Shown: positions 23,458 to 34,862 of the stretch, one piece after another
How the letters are laid out: each line of letters begins with the position of its first letter
How positions within the stretch are numbered: the first letter of the stretch is position 1
Assembly (NCBI GenBank): GCA_963920525.1
Contig: OY986438.1
Location: 74,510,636-74,574,635, forward strand
Direction: 5' to 3'
DNA from: Dichetophora obliterata
Taxonomy: Eukaryota > Arthropoda > Insecta > Diptera > Sciomyzidae
Length of the DNA: 64,000 nt
Position numbers and translations under genes: made by a program
The notes under the pieces: generated by a model
What the model saw: the letters and a program-made list of their open reading frames with translations, nothing else
What the model was told of the DNA's origin: nothing
Databases searched by the model: none

Positions 23458-24833
23458 AAGAATGCAATCATTTGTGATTTTAAATCATGTGATTTATATT
23501 CAAAATTAATGCAATCATTTTTCCAAATCATTGAATGTGATTTGAAATTTCAAATCACAATCAATGATTTAAAAAAAAGATTGCCTTCATTTTTTCAAAT
23601 CATTGATTGTGATTTGAAATTTCAAGTCCCAATCAATGATTTGAAAAAGTGATTGCATTCATTTTTTCAAATCATTGATTGTGCTTTAAAATTTCAAGTC
23701 CCAATCAATGATTTGAAAAAATTAATGCAATCCTTTTTTCAAATCCTTGGTTAGAAATTATTGACTGCATACACGATATTTCATTCATTTATTTAAATCA
23801 TTGAAAACAGTCACTGTAATCTCAATAACAGATTGTTTTAAAATATCAGTGTGAAGTAAGTAAGATATTTTTTATTAAACAGTGTGTTTGGATCAATGCT
23901 TCAATCCGGCTTCGATTGAGTCCTTGGGACAAGATGAGAAAACACATTTTATAGCGGGGGGGGGGGTCCATGTCTTTCTGTAACATATCTTATTATCAAA
24001 AGTATTGATATCTCTGTTGAACAAGTATTGGAAATTCATAGACTAATATTATTTGTTTAACAGTTTATCTTTGTTACTTGCAAGCAAAAATAATTTTTTA
24101 AGAGCTTTTTAATTTTATTTTGTTATTTATTCGGTTCGCTCTCGCACTCTTTCACATGTTTAGCTTACTCTTTTAATTTTTCAATTCCTTATACACGGTT
24201 AGAAATCTTGGAATAAATTTTCGTACAGCTCAAATTATACTGCATATTTTTTAACCTTGCGATTTAAAATTTAAACTTTCACAAATACTAACCCATAACG
24301 AAAATTTTTCTGTACTTAAATTTAAACCAAAGAAATATTGCAATGCTGAAACTCAATATTAGGCTGTTCGGTTCTTATGCATGGTTACTTCTTTTGTTTC
24401 GTATAGCGCAATAGCCCAGTAGTTAACGTAGTAATAAACAGGCAGTACAATTAAATTGTCGTGAAAAAATGTTGCTCAGAAACATGTTGCGATAATTTCA
24501 CGCAGCAGAACAGAGTACTACTCTGACGAAACGGTTGCGAAAATTTCCACGCTTTAAAAATTTTAATTTTGTTACTTCTAACAAAATATTTTATATTAAA
24601 TAAAAAAAATAAACAAAAAATGATTAATATGAATGAATGCATTCATTTGTGATTTAAAATCATTTAATTCCCAATCAATGATTTGAAAAAGTGATTGCAT
24701 TCTTCTTTCAAATCATTGATTGTGATTTGAAATTTAAAATCTCAATCAATGATTTGAAAAAATGATTGCATTCTTTTTTTCAAATCATTGATTGGGAATT
24801 AAATGATTTTAAATCACAAATGAATGCATTCTT
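23458..24833. repeat. Foldback-like block: long terminal repeats made of palindromic tandem units
   Basis: The left block (23458-23765) and right block (24635-24833) are built from ~75-80-base units based on CAATCAATGATTTGAAAAA and its complement. The outer edges are inverted copies (AAGAATGCAATCATTTGTGA at left, TCACAAATGAATGCATTCTT at right). The right block is itself a long palindrome. The middle (23770-24630) is unique AT-rich DNA. Long TIRs of internally repeated units are the hallmark of Foldback/Galileo-type elements. Confidence 0.6.
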
Positions 24834-24839
24834 GTGCCG

Positions 24840-25160
24840 CGGTGCACCTGAGACACAAAGCTCAAAGCTCCTACAATTCTAATCCAATAGCAAGACCACA
24901 CAGTTAGCCGAGTTGTGTTTTGTTATTCTTATCATTGGTGAGCGTTTCTCTTATGCCTTGGCAAACCAAACCATTTCTTTGGTGATCTTGGGAAATGATT
25001 TTAGAGTTCCGTTGAAGATGTCCTTTCATTGCGCACATCCTCAGGTCTTCAACCTCACCAAAACTACCTTCTTGGAAGAAAATCAAAAGCATGATGTCAA
25101 AGTTGAAGCTCAAATAGTGATTCGACCGTCTTCTATGAGGGTCTTTTGATTTTGTACCAT
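24840..25160. other. GC-richer patch of unknown origin
   Basis: Both strands have open frames of about 70-78 codons here (24913-25149 plus, 24904-25113 minus). Base composition stands out from the AT-rich flanks in the way the Rrp45 relic does. I recognise no protein. It could be another captured gene fragment or old coding relic within the TIR-bounded element. Confidence 0.3.
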
Positions 25161-25609
25161 AACTTTGGATAAAGTATGGAGAAGCTCCAAATTTTGTGTG
25201 TTTATATTGCTAAATGCGTGAAACACAGCTACATCAAAAACTCAGTTCCGGCTTAAGTCGACTTAAGCGATTAATACCTATCGACACAGAAATATTGAAA
25301 TGCAAAATGTTATTTAAATACTTAATTCTATTTATGTAATTGTGATGCACTTCATATTATTTTGACTATGTTAGAATCTAGATGAAATATTCAAATATGT
25401 ATTAATAAAACCGATTGCCTTTATTACTTAAAATATAAATAATTAAAAGTTATTGTCGTATTTTAAGTTTATTTTACACATCAATAAACATTAGGCAAAA
25501 TTGCATGAACAAATTTTAGTTTGCGAAATTGACGAATTTGGACCATCGACATCCAACTCTAAGAACTATGGAAAAGTGAATTTAAAACTCCCGTTTGAGC
25601 ATCAAGGGA

Positions 25610-26260
25610 AAAAGTTTTATGTTTTGTCAATCTTTTCCCTCATTTTCATGTTCAGAGCCACTTGAAGCAGTATAATCTTGCTTCAATTCATAACCTTGGT
25701 GCAACTGTTTATGTAGATTTTAAAATGTCGCAGTTTTAGTGACAAGCGATGATCGTAAGTTATTTCATGAAAATCCATGCTGCTGAATCTGTCTCCATCA
25801 ACTCCTTGACACAATGGACCATAAGCATACCTTGTTTGGCCGCAGTTTTGGCGTATTGCAATAGCAATAGCGAGCTTGTTAATGTGCTGCGAACAAGATT
25901 AAGGCATCATCGGATGTACATGTGACACCCACCAGATAGTGATGCAGCACCATGTGTATAGGTTCCTTTTTCAACGGAAGTGTGAATATTGACCTCGTCC
26001 TTGTCTATGTTTACATCCGGAAGTTTGTAGAACGCCAGCGCACAAAGTGTTGCAATTAAGCAGCAGTCAATCAGGTTGCCTTCATGATTGATTAAATCGA
26101 GATCTACTTGCAATATCCATACCGTCTTCCGCGGTAACCCAAAGCTATTCCAAGTCAACACAGCATGAATCTTTGAACGTACGCTTGAGCTTACGATTTA
26201 TCTGCACAGTAAGATCTAAATTGAATCCAGCTTCGAAGTTTGGCACCACAATTAAATATT
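25610..26260 (-). pseudogene. Rrp45: Exosome subunit Rrp45/EXOSC9 gene fragment, broken
   Basis: Rrp45 is an RNase PH-like ring subunit of the RNA exosome. On the minus strand, pieces follow its order: FEAGFNLDLTVQINR and FKDSCCVDLE (about 26160-26250), then VWILQVDLDLINHEGNLIDC with LALAFYKLPDV-like sequence (25990-26130). A later piece (about 25790-25860) reads YAKTAAKQ...VKELMETD, followed by an acidic tail. Stops and at least two frame changes make it a pseudogene. The N-terminal third is missing. No introns are apparent in what remains. It is enclosed by the TIR pair at 23087/26537, so capture by a DNA transposon is plausible; a retrocopy or plain duplication are alternatives. Confidence 0.75.
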
Positions 26261-26539
26261 TAACAACATCATGCCTTTAATTTCTAAAAGATAATTTAGT
26301 TTTGATAAAAAATTCAAAAATTGTTATTTACACTTTCGTTCATATTGTTAGTCAGCTGTCATTTGCTTACATTTGCTTACATCTTTTCTCTTTTTTGTGT
26401 ATGCTTTTTCCGATCACTTGTTTTATTATACGCCATCTGACTGTGGTGTTTTAAACTACAAGTTCACAAAATCTGAATTCATAGCAGGATTTTGTTTGTA
26501 TGGAAATCGGATTTGGATGTTGGAAAAAACGCGGCTAAT

Positions 26540-27205
26540 ATGTTGCGTTACCAATTTTTTTACAGAGAAAAGCATTGCTAAAATAATGTAAAAGACATGA
26601 ACTCAGAATAAGACTGAAACGACAAAAGTTACTTGTAATGATTTTTTAATAATTCCTTTCAAAAACCAATTTTTTATAAACTATTTAATTGATATTAAAA
26701 TAACACAAAAAATTAACAACTAAAATACATACCAAATTAAACTCTTTTAAAATGAATAGTTTTGTGTAGTTTTTTTCCGAACTGTCGGCTTTTAATTAGT
26801 TTTTTTTATAAAAATACCTAGTTATACCTTGTAACCTTAGGGCGCTAATCCACTTTAATTTCATGTCAAGTTTTCAAAGAAATTGTAAACAAATAAATAA
26901 CTATTAAAGCTTATCCCAATATGAAAAAAAATTAAGGCCCTTGCCACCCTAAATAATGAATGCGCTCATGAAGCAGAACTTGTGTTTTGACAGATGCTCT
27001 TCCTAAAAAATTGCCGGCAACAATTTTTTTTTGCTCGGCAAGGGCTTATGTCAAAAAAACGACGCTCTATCTCGCTTCCTAAGCGACGGAAATTCCTTCT
27101 ACACACGTATAGTGTGCGTGAGTATAACACCACTTCCTTATCTTTTATTTCTATGCTCGGCTAGCAATAATTCATGGCATGCCATCTGTCAAACATCAAA
27201 TATTG
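26540..27205. other. AT-rich stretch, no gene seen
   Basis: This holds no supported gene. There are several LTR- or MITE-like fragments such as CCGGCAACAATTTTTTTT near 27015, without a partner I could confirm. Confidence 0.5.
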
Positions 27206-27211
27206 CCAGTA

Positions 27212-27383
27212 GCGGGGTTTACATGATCATACATATTGTCACGCCTGGTGTGATGGCCTTGAATTTGAAATATTTCAAATTCAAGATAACATGTTGTCAG
27301 TCGGCTGAATCGAGCGTTCGAACAGTCAAATACGAGGCTTGTCCTACAATGCGTGACAACATGTAGAACCATGTGAACCCCGC
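27212..27383. mobile_element. 172-bp MITE, GCGGGGTT TIRs, TA target duplication
   Basis: The arms are imperfect inverted repeats: GCGGGGTTTACATG at the left, CATGTGAACCCCGC at the right, continuing for about 40 bases with mismatches. TA flanks both sides (27210-27211 and 27384-27385). TA duplication suggests a Tc1/mariner-mobilised MITE. It has no coding capacity. Confidence 0.65.
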
Positions 27384-27385
27384 TA

Positions 27386-28760
27386 ATGGAGACCACTTAA
27401 TTGCCGAAGTTGGCAATACATGGCATGCAAGATTGCAAGGCATAGATTGCCAAGTTGGTATATAGCTGTATTTTTTCTTGTTTGACAGCCATTTTGCATT
27501 TTTCTTCAAAATTTTTAATGTGCATATCTTAAAAATTAAGTAGCGTGCAGAAGAAATGTACAAATTAATTAATTTATATAATAAATTATAAAATAATATG
27601 TTGATTTCATAACATGAGAAAACCCACCCTCTCAATATTACCATTGCTTGCAATAGAATTTGACAGATGGTAAGCAATGGATTATTGCCTGTAAAGACGC
27701 CTGGTAGTAATATTATGGTCAATAAATAAGCGTTCTTAATATGTCAAAACATTTTTATGCCTCGCAGATTTTGTCTGTAATAGGAATGTGCAACTGCAAA
27801 CAAAAGTCGACTTCGATTTTTTTCAAGCTTTGAAAATGTAAAAATCGACTTTTCGACTTTTTGGACCTTTAAAAAGCCAACTTTTCAAGTTTTTTGGACT
27901 TTTTTTAATCACTTTTGTACCGCTTTTGTTGGGCAGCTAAGAAGCAAATGATTCCATATGAAATAAATATGTTTTTATTGTTAAAAATAAACAAAACATG
28001 GTATATCAGTATATAAATAATATACAAAAAACCAAACAAATATTTTGTGAAATAGCAATTTTTGTTCTTGTATAGAAAATATCGAGTTAGGACATACAAG
28101 AAGAGGTCTTGTTTAAGATTATTTTTTGTACCACATTAAAATAATTAATAACAAATTTTTTTACATGAAAGATATAAGTTTGAAGAAAATATATTTTTTT
28201 TTTTTGGACAAAATATTATATTATTTAGTGGGATACAGCAAATTTGAGTGGAATTAAAAAATAAGTGTTTTGCCGTGATTACTGCTGCTCGTCATTAGAT
28301 TATCCGAAATAAAAAAAGGGATTCATTAGTGAATGAAATAATGCTCCTGATAATCGTTCAAAACAAAATCCTTCGTTCATCAGGACCACCACTGGGGGCC
28401 ATACAAATAAATTTCTTGCAAATTAATTCCGATTTCTGAATAACACGCGCAGAAATGTACAAATAAATTTTTACATTTATCGAATCAAGAGTTGTCAACG
28501 CAACTTTATTCGTTTTTAAACAGCAATTTGATTTATTAGTATAGAGATGAGCAGTTCTCAGAGTATCGTCAAGGTTTGGCTTCGCATATAATGAAAAAGT
28601 CGAAACTAAAAGTCCACTAATGACTTTTGTCAATATTAGAAAGTCTGAACGCCATAATTCCGTGGTTATGCTAGCCAAACATGTTTGCCGAACATTTTTT
28701 GTTGTTATTGTTTCACGTATACAATGAAAAGTTAACTTTTTCTCATATTCATTTTCTCGC
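27386..28760. other. AT-rich stretch with local TCGACTTTT repeats, no gene seen
   Basis: At 27800-27905 the motif TCGACTTTT or a drifted AACTTTT-type form recurs about six times, a short degenerate minisatellite. The rest is AT-rich, with open frames that are short and unconvincing. Confidence 0.5.
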
Positions 28761-28763
28761 TCT

Positions 28764-29271
28764 CACCGAACGTTTTAACTGCCTGAACGAACGATGAATT
28801 CTTCGTTCTGAATGGAAACAGTTTGGTGCGAACCAAGGTTCGGAATATTGGTTTTTTTTCAAAATGCTTGCTAGCGCTATTTATGCAGAAGAAACACTTT
28901 TTCGGCACCAACAAACAAAGATTTCATCGTTCGCTCTGATCCGCCGGCGCTCGGATTTTTATTCTTTTTGAATATAGTAGTAGATTTGTTGAAATGGTAG
29001 TTAATAACGTAGAAAAAAACTAAACAAGGATAAAAGAAATTAAAAACTTAAGACAAAAGAACGCTGTCTTATTTGTGTCAAGTTTTCTTACTATTTAAGT
29101 TTTCAATATCGTAAACATTGAATTGAAGTGTTTCTACTGCAAGATGGTGGCTTTTCAATGTTCGCCACTTGTGTTCGTGCAGTGGAAACGGTTGGAGCGA
29201 ACAGAGAATTCATCGCTACGTTTTGTTCGCGATGAATCTTCGTTCGTTCAGGCAGTGGAAACGCTCGGTCA
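28764..29271. mobile_element. ~508-bp inverted-repeat element (MITE candidate)
   Basis: The left arm starts CACCGAACGTTTTAACTGCC and continues TGAACGAACGATGAATTC. The right arm ends with the complement of GACCGAGCGTTTCCACTGCC and TGAACGAACGAAGATTCATC. Arms are about 42 bases. More GTTCG-rich motifs recur inside. No target duplication is clear and there is no coding capacity. Confidence 0.5.
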
Positions 29272-29587
29272 GACCGAACATTTTTGATTGCTGATTGAAA
29301 CACCAAACATGCCTAACTTTCCGGTGTTGCCTTTAGTCATTTAACTTAATAGCATCAAAAAAGTAGCAAAACGTATTAGAAAGTAAAATTAATTGTGTGC
29401 TCAAGCAACCCTTAACACAAACAGCAAGCATTGTTTTGTTGAACAAATTTTAATAGTGTTTTATGCCGTCTCCGAATGGCTTATGTTCTCAAGAAGCTTT
29501 ACATGGCAATTTTTACTCTCTGAGGCTTGCCATTGTCTGCAGAGAGATGACGACCGAACAGAAAAATTAATTCAATTGAAAAAACGT

Positions 29588-29671
29588 TGTCTGAGCTGGA
29601 ATTGAACCCGGGCATCCGCGGTTCTTTAGCTTAGTGGCCACGCACTCTACCCACTAGGCTACGGCCGCCAC
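29588..29671 (-). repeat. tRNA-like SINE head
   Basis: Read on the minus strand, an A box (CGTAGCCTAGTGGGTAGAG) is followed about 40 bases later by a B box (GGGTTCAATTCC). The acceptor ends do not pair properly, so this is probably the tRNA-derived head of a SINE rather than a tRNA gene. The SINE body would extend toward lower coordinates. Confidence 0.5.
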
Positions 29672-29879
29672 ATATCTATTGCATATCTATTGAAACTAAA
29701 AAAAAATTAAAAAGATATAATAAATTATTGAATACAAAGAAAAATTCTCCTTGCATAACCAATCCCAATTTGAATTAATTCACTAATTTCGTTTTACATT
29801 TTATAGTAAATGTGAATAATATGCCTTAAATCTAATATATAAAAATTAATGTTTGTTTGTTCACTATGCGCTGCAATAC

Positions 29880-30905
29880 CGTTCGGAACATTTACCTTTA
29901 GCTAAAATGGACTTTTTTAAATATTTTTTCTTTAAAATGTGTATTTGGAGGTAAAAAAGCGAATAGTGAAAAATTAAAGGTCGCTCTTAAGACGTTTAAA
30001 AGTTATAGGGGTCCAAAGTTAGAAAAAATTGCCTTAAAACATGCTGTAATTTTTTAAATTTTCTTAGAAAAGTAAGCATTAAAATCCATGCATAACTTTT
30101 TAAGATATAACTTCTTTTATACTTAAATATTTTCGTTTTATAGTGTTAAAAACAATATTCCGTACAAGGGCAAAACACTTTTAAGCTGGCAGTCCAAATT
30201 ATATAAAAAAAGGAATTATTGCAATTTAAGTAACTAAGGTATAACTAGTTGCATAAATGATGTAACATATATGATGTAGGAATATTTTCGAAGTAAGTTA
30301 AATAGTTACATGAACGATTGAGGAAGAAAGGGCCACACTCGAGAAATTTTTAAAGCATTTACAGATTAAGTTATACAGTTAAAAGGTATCAATTATTATT
30401 AATTTTGTAAGAATTTTTGAAATATTTAGGAACTGTTAAATAAACGGTGGATAAATAAAGCGCCGCAGGCGAAAAATTGTTATTAAAAATCGCCGCGATT
30501 TTTAATAACAATTTTTCTTGTCTTCGTCGTTTTTATTCTGAAATTAATCTAAATGAATCTGAAATGAATCTAAAATTTTGATGCAAAATAGTTGGTACAT
30601 AAAATAAGTTATATCTTAGAAAGTAATTAATGGAATTTTATGGATAATAGCTTATTGAATAGGTAATAGAATAGCCTTTCTTTTAAAATTTTGCTTAGTT
30701 TTGTTTATATATAGCAAAGATATAGCAAGTTTTCTTAGCCCATTTTTCAACTTTGGACCCATATAACTTATAAACCAGATGAGAACGACCATTAATTTTG
30801 GAATAAGAAGGCCTTTATACATATATTCCACGAAAAAAAGTGAAAAAATTCATTTTAGCTAAAGGTAAAATACTCCTACCATTCATCCGATTGCGATAAA
30901 ATTTT
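29880..30905. repeat. ~1-kb imperfect inverted repeat
   Basis: The left arm (29880-30035) has TTTACCTTTAGCTAAAATG near its start and GGGGTCCAAAGTTAGAAAAA near its end. The right arm (30740-30890) is the complement: TTTTTCAACTTTGGACCC, then CATTTTAGCTAAAGGTAAA. Arms are about 160-180 bases with substitutions and small indels. The centre contains the perfect palindrome at 30472-30516. Confidence 0.65.
30472..30516. repeat. Perfect palindrome, 22-bp arms, 1-base centre
   Basis: The left arm AAAAATTGTTATTAAAAATCGC... is followed by a single C and its exact complement, ending ...ATAACAATTTTT. A stem of 22 perfect pairs with a one-base centre could extrude as a cruciform. It lies inside the larger inverted repeat. 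Confidence 0.9.
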
Positions 30906-31257
30906 GTTAACTTATTGCTTGTAGTACGCGAACAATAAAGGCATATTTAAAATTTTCCACACCCCCTTTTACCGCACACAAATCAATAAAAATGCTATAT
31001 TTAAGACAGTTTTTGACGTTTTAAACTAAAATTTGGTAATTTTGTTCGTATGATAACTATCTGTAACTATACTTAAAATGGGCGTGGTCCCACTATAACT
31101 ACGCCTACTTTTAAGAAAAGATAAAGAGACTTCGAAATTACTGGTCCGATCGAGCTTAAATTTTGGCAATGGATTTGTTTCAAGTACGAGATGGTTTAAG
31201 AAAAATGGCCGCACCCCCTTTTATCGCCTACAAATATATAAAAAATTTACGATATCA

Positions 31258-31990
31258 AATTGCTTTATAGTTATGGATCGCACAGCCTCGAAATTCGATA
31301 TGCAATTACCATTTACACATGTCGTTCCACTGATGACATTTTATGTGAGTTAAACAAGGGGGAGTGGAACCTCCGATACAACTAAAACTTGCAATATCGA
31401 ATAGTTTTGGAGTAACAGGTCACACAGCATCGGATATCAGTATTAGACATCAATTTATGCATACAGTTTCATTAATAACATTTTATGGGCGTTGGAAACG
31501 GTGGAGTTTCACCTCCCCACATACTACCAAAATTTGTGCTATCGAATAGCTTTGAAGTTATAGGTCGCACAGCATCGAAATTCAGTAATCGACCTAAATT
31601 TACACATGCAGTTTTACTGAAAACATTTTATGGCGTTGGACAGGTACAACCCAAACATGCAAAATCGAATAGCTCTAAAGTTATGGGTAACACACCGTCA
31701 AAATTCAGTATTCGACATCAATTAATACATGCAGTTTCATTAATAACATTTTATGGGCGTAGGAAAAGGAGGACTGGCATCTCCCATACAACCCAGATTT
31801 GTGCTATCGAATAGCTTTGGAATTATAGGTCGCACAGCGACGGAATTCAGTATTCGATCCGAATTTACACATGCACTTTCATTAGTAACATTTTTTGGGC
31901 GTTGAACAAGGCAGAGTGACACCTCCCATACAACCCAAATTTGTGATATCGAATAGCTTCTATTCGACCTAAATGTACACATGCCTAGTT
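31258..31990 (-). repeat. ~142-bp tandem minisatellite, inverted copy of the 12.8-13.6 kb array
   Basis: The landmarks CATTTTATGGGCG (near 31335, 31480, 31623, 31749, 31892), CTATCGAATAGCTTTGGA and CATGCAGTTTCATTA recur with periods of about 142, 143, 126 and 143. They are the reverse complement of the landmarks in the first array. Small frames here are repeat artefacts. Confidence 0.8.
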
Positions 31991-31999
31991 GTATATAAA

Positions 32000-32740
32000 A
32001 ATGCAAAAGGGGTTTTTATTATTTGTGTCTTGACTTATTTTTATATAATATGTAACTGTGCAACAAACATAGCATAACCACCAAACAAACATTTCAGCGA
32101 AGAGAGTAAATTAACAAAAATTAACACCGAGCATGTTTGGCTAGCATTAGCACGGCATAAGTCGAAAATTATTACGTAAAAGCATGTTGTAATTATCCAG
32201 GTGGAAGCGTTTTTTTCAACTCTCTCACAAAATTAACACTAGCCTTTTCAAAAATAGCTGATGGCATTTAAGCAAAGCGAAATAAAACAAAGCTTGTGAA
32301 AGTGTTTGGTTTTTAATTTTATATATTTGCCCAGACCTACAATTAGCTTGTCTTATTCTGTCGACGTGTTTTAAGCTAATAGCCTTGCTGTAAGAGACCA
32401 ACCTTCCATTTCCGAGCCTAATTAATTCCAACAAATTGCGATTAAGGCAAGCAAAGGATTTGCTGCTGCTGCTTGATTTCTTTTCATATCAAATCTTCTT
32501 TTGCACATAATTTCTTATCGCGGGCTCTTTTAGCCTTCTGATTAAGTTCAGCTTGTGTTGAAAACATATATTATTCAATAAAACAAAAAAAGAGTCTAAA
32601 ACAGCATTAGCGAACAACCAAATACTTTTCTAAGAGTGTTTATAACGAATCATTAGACACTTAAAAACAACCTCGCTCTTTTAGAGAAAATTTTTTGACA
32701 GCTACAGCAAAATTTATGGTGGTGAAAAAACTGCTTCCAC
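32000..32740. other. No gene seen
   Basis: AT-rich intergenic sequence with no repeat structure I could resolve. The 69-codon minus frame at 32225-32434 has no recognisable domain. Confidence 0.5.
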
Positions 32741-32745
32741 CTCAA

Positions 32746-33066
32746 GGTTGCACAAGTACGTACTTTCGTACCATTTTGGACACGTTTTTATTCTTCACGT
32801 ACGAGGTACCACATTTTCCGTACTAGTACAATTTTATTTTCATCGCTTTTCTGTGTATTTTTCTCTTGGTGTGGCCACACTCGGTTTTTTTCACATTATA
32901 GCTATTTGGCAGCACTTCTAGCATTTGGATGTTTGTTTACGTATGAAGTGCAAAGAAACAGAAAGTGGGTTGGGTACCAAGGTACCCATGGTACTCGTAC
33001 CTATCAGCTTGTATCAAAGTTTCATATAAATCAGAGGGTACTAAGTACGACGGTACTTTTGCTTTA
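32746..33066. repeat. GTAC-rich inverted-repeat segment
   Basis: TTGCACAAGTACGTACTTTC at the left pairs loosely with the complement of TACTAAGTACGACGGTACTT at the right. GGTACC and GTAC recur at least ten times between. The arrangement suggests a small inverted-repeat element. No coding sequence is supported. Confidence 0.35.
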
Positions 33067-33730
33067 TGTTGGTATTCATAACAATTTGCCAGCTTTATTT
33101 TTCAGTTTACAAATAATTCGACAAAAACAAAAGCTTTTGTTGATCCTTCCTTTGTTTTTAGAATAGCTTGGCATTGGTTGCATTTCGCTGTTTCAGTTTC
33201 TATTTCTGGTAAGAAAAAAAACCAAACTGAACTTTTATCTTCCAATTTGCTTTTGTGCAAGATGTATCGCTTGTCCATCCTAGCACCTGTGAAATCTGTT
33301 GGAAATAATCTAATTGTGCTATTCTTGTAAACACTTTATATAAATCACTTCAAAATATCATTCATTTTTGCTAAAGATATGTTTCGTATCCTTTTACAGC
33401 TGAAATCAGTAAACTTTGTTTTGGACAGCAGCAGGGCTGAAAACACTTTATAAGGTGGGCTCAGACGATACTACATGTTGCCAAGCCTGGGTGTACGGCT
33501 GAATAACTAAAAATTAAGCTTTGCGTCTAAACGATCCCATGTGTTGTTGAACCTCATTATGCTTAAAAATTTCGAATGGACAGCAGGTATAGCGCTTTGG
33601 CAGCAGTGGTGATAATAAATTAATTATTAGAAGATGAATATAATTTTTAAAGTTAACTGTTCCTAAACTAAGCTGCCAAGAGTGGTAGATATATGAAAAA
33701 AACGACGTTGCCATGTCGTTATGTTAATTG

Positions 33731-34166
33731 GGCAATTCACAGTTCATTGTAATGTTTTAATATATTAATATTTAAATGTACTAATTTTTTACAACTGTGA
33801 GCACAACTAAAGTGAAAAGTATTGATTTGTAGTTTCAAAACAGTGCTGGCATCTTTATTATGCAGCTCAGATGCTTTGGGTTCTATTAAAAGTTTAATAA
33901 CTCTATTTAATATTCAGTTTTATTGAAAACTTCATAAAATTTTTATACCAGAAAACTCTTTTTTATTCATGTAAGACAGCTGTTCACGAAATAACACTTT
34001 AACACTCTACAAAAGCATGCCTTAAGGCATGTACAAAACTGGCAACATTTAACACACAGGTTTAATTTGTGTTTACATGCATAACAAAAACAAAATATTA
34101 ACAGGCAAAATAGCACATTTCAGAATTAGCACATTAAACCTTAATTAGCATGAACTGTGAATTACC
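33731..34166. mobile_element. ~436-bp MITE with GGCAATTCACAGTTCAT TIRs
   Basis: The left end GGCAATTCACAGTTCAT and right end ATGAACTGTGAATTACC are inverted copies with one mismatch, and the adjacent bases also pair partly. The target duplication is unclear. The interior is AT-rich and non-coding. Confidence 0.6.
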
Positions 34167-34217
34167 TAAATGTTCTTAATCAACTAGGGCGAAATAAAAA
34201 GGGATGCTGTCTCAATA

Positions 34218-34862
34218 GCTGCGTTCCTTTCGCCTTAATATAATCGCGATAAAAAATTTTCTCAAAGGAACGGCAAGAAAAACGACTCGTAGAGGGCATT
34301 ACCGTTGCAGTCAAAATTAAATTCAAACAAGCAATCATGATAAATAGCTATAAGGTGTCATGAGAACGTGTGTCGTTCAAAACTGTTGTGAACTGTTATG
34401 GTAGCGATACCTTAGTGAGCGATGTTTTTTTTCTGAATGTTTTTTGCTCTAAACGTCAGAAAAATTGTAAATTATTTAATTTAATTATTAATATTATGCA
34501 ATTATATAAATAATTTAAGTGCAATTGTTGGCTCCGCCGAATGCTTTCAATGTGTGTGACACACGCGGTTTGTTTTGTTTTCTTTTGTTTAACATTCGAT
34601 GGTCACAGCTCGTGAGAAAACAGGTAGCTGTCATGGGTACCTAATAGTCATTGTATCAAACAAACAAAATATTCAAAAAATGAAATGACAGCTCAGAGAA
34701 ATATACAGGTGCGACACCTGTGTTTCAAATTTTTTAAAGGCTATATCACAATTTTATATGGATAGCAAAAATAATCCTATTTGTTATGGGATTATTATTT
34801 TTGTTTTCGCTTTGCATGTAAAAAAAATAATCTGGATTATTTTGAAGCGAATGGAACGCAGC
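34218..34862. mobile_element. 645-bp MITE, GCTGCGTTCC TIRs, TA flanks
   Basis: The left end GCTGCGTTCCTTTCG and right end CGAATGGAACGCAGC are inverted repeats, with TA on both outer sides (34216-34217, 34863-34864). The inner right part contains a hairpin around AATAATCC...GGATTATT. A shorter relative lies at 35370-35558. Confidence 0.65.

Larger units (their letters stand above)
23087..26537. mobile_element. ~3.45-kb element bounded by 28-bp perfect TIRs, carrying an exosome gene fragment
   Basis: The left end begins TAGCCGCGTTTTTTCC (23087) and the right end is its exact complement through 28 bases, ending at 26537. Weaker similarity continues inward to an AGATGGCG motif in both arms. Flanking dinucleotides are compatible with a TA duplication. 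Inside lie a foldback-like block (23458-24833), a GC-richer patch of unknown origin (24840-25160) and a broken Rrp45 copy (25610-26260). No transposase is seen, so it would be non-autonomous. The alternative is two inverted copies of a short MITE flanking unrelated DNA. Confidence 0.5.
29838..31995. mobile_element. Second large non-autonomous, Helentron-like element
   Basis: The left edge TCTAATATATAAAAATTAATG followed by TTTGTTTGTTCACTATGCGC resembles one end of arthropod Helentron-derived elements. The right part holds the same ~142-bp minisatellite as 12768-13570, inverted. Between them is a 1-kb imperfect inverted repeat. No coding sequence is seen. The right boundary, near GTATATAAAAATGC at 31990, is approximate. 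Confidence 0.4.

Noticed and set aside
24380..24450. tRNA-like text (TAGCCCAGTAGTTAACGTAG)
   Set aside because: Lacks a T-arm/B box and stem pairing.
32458..32475. Short TGCTGCTGCTGC tract as possible coding repeat
   Set aside because: Only a microsatellite; no surrounding reading frame.
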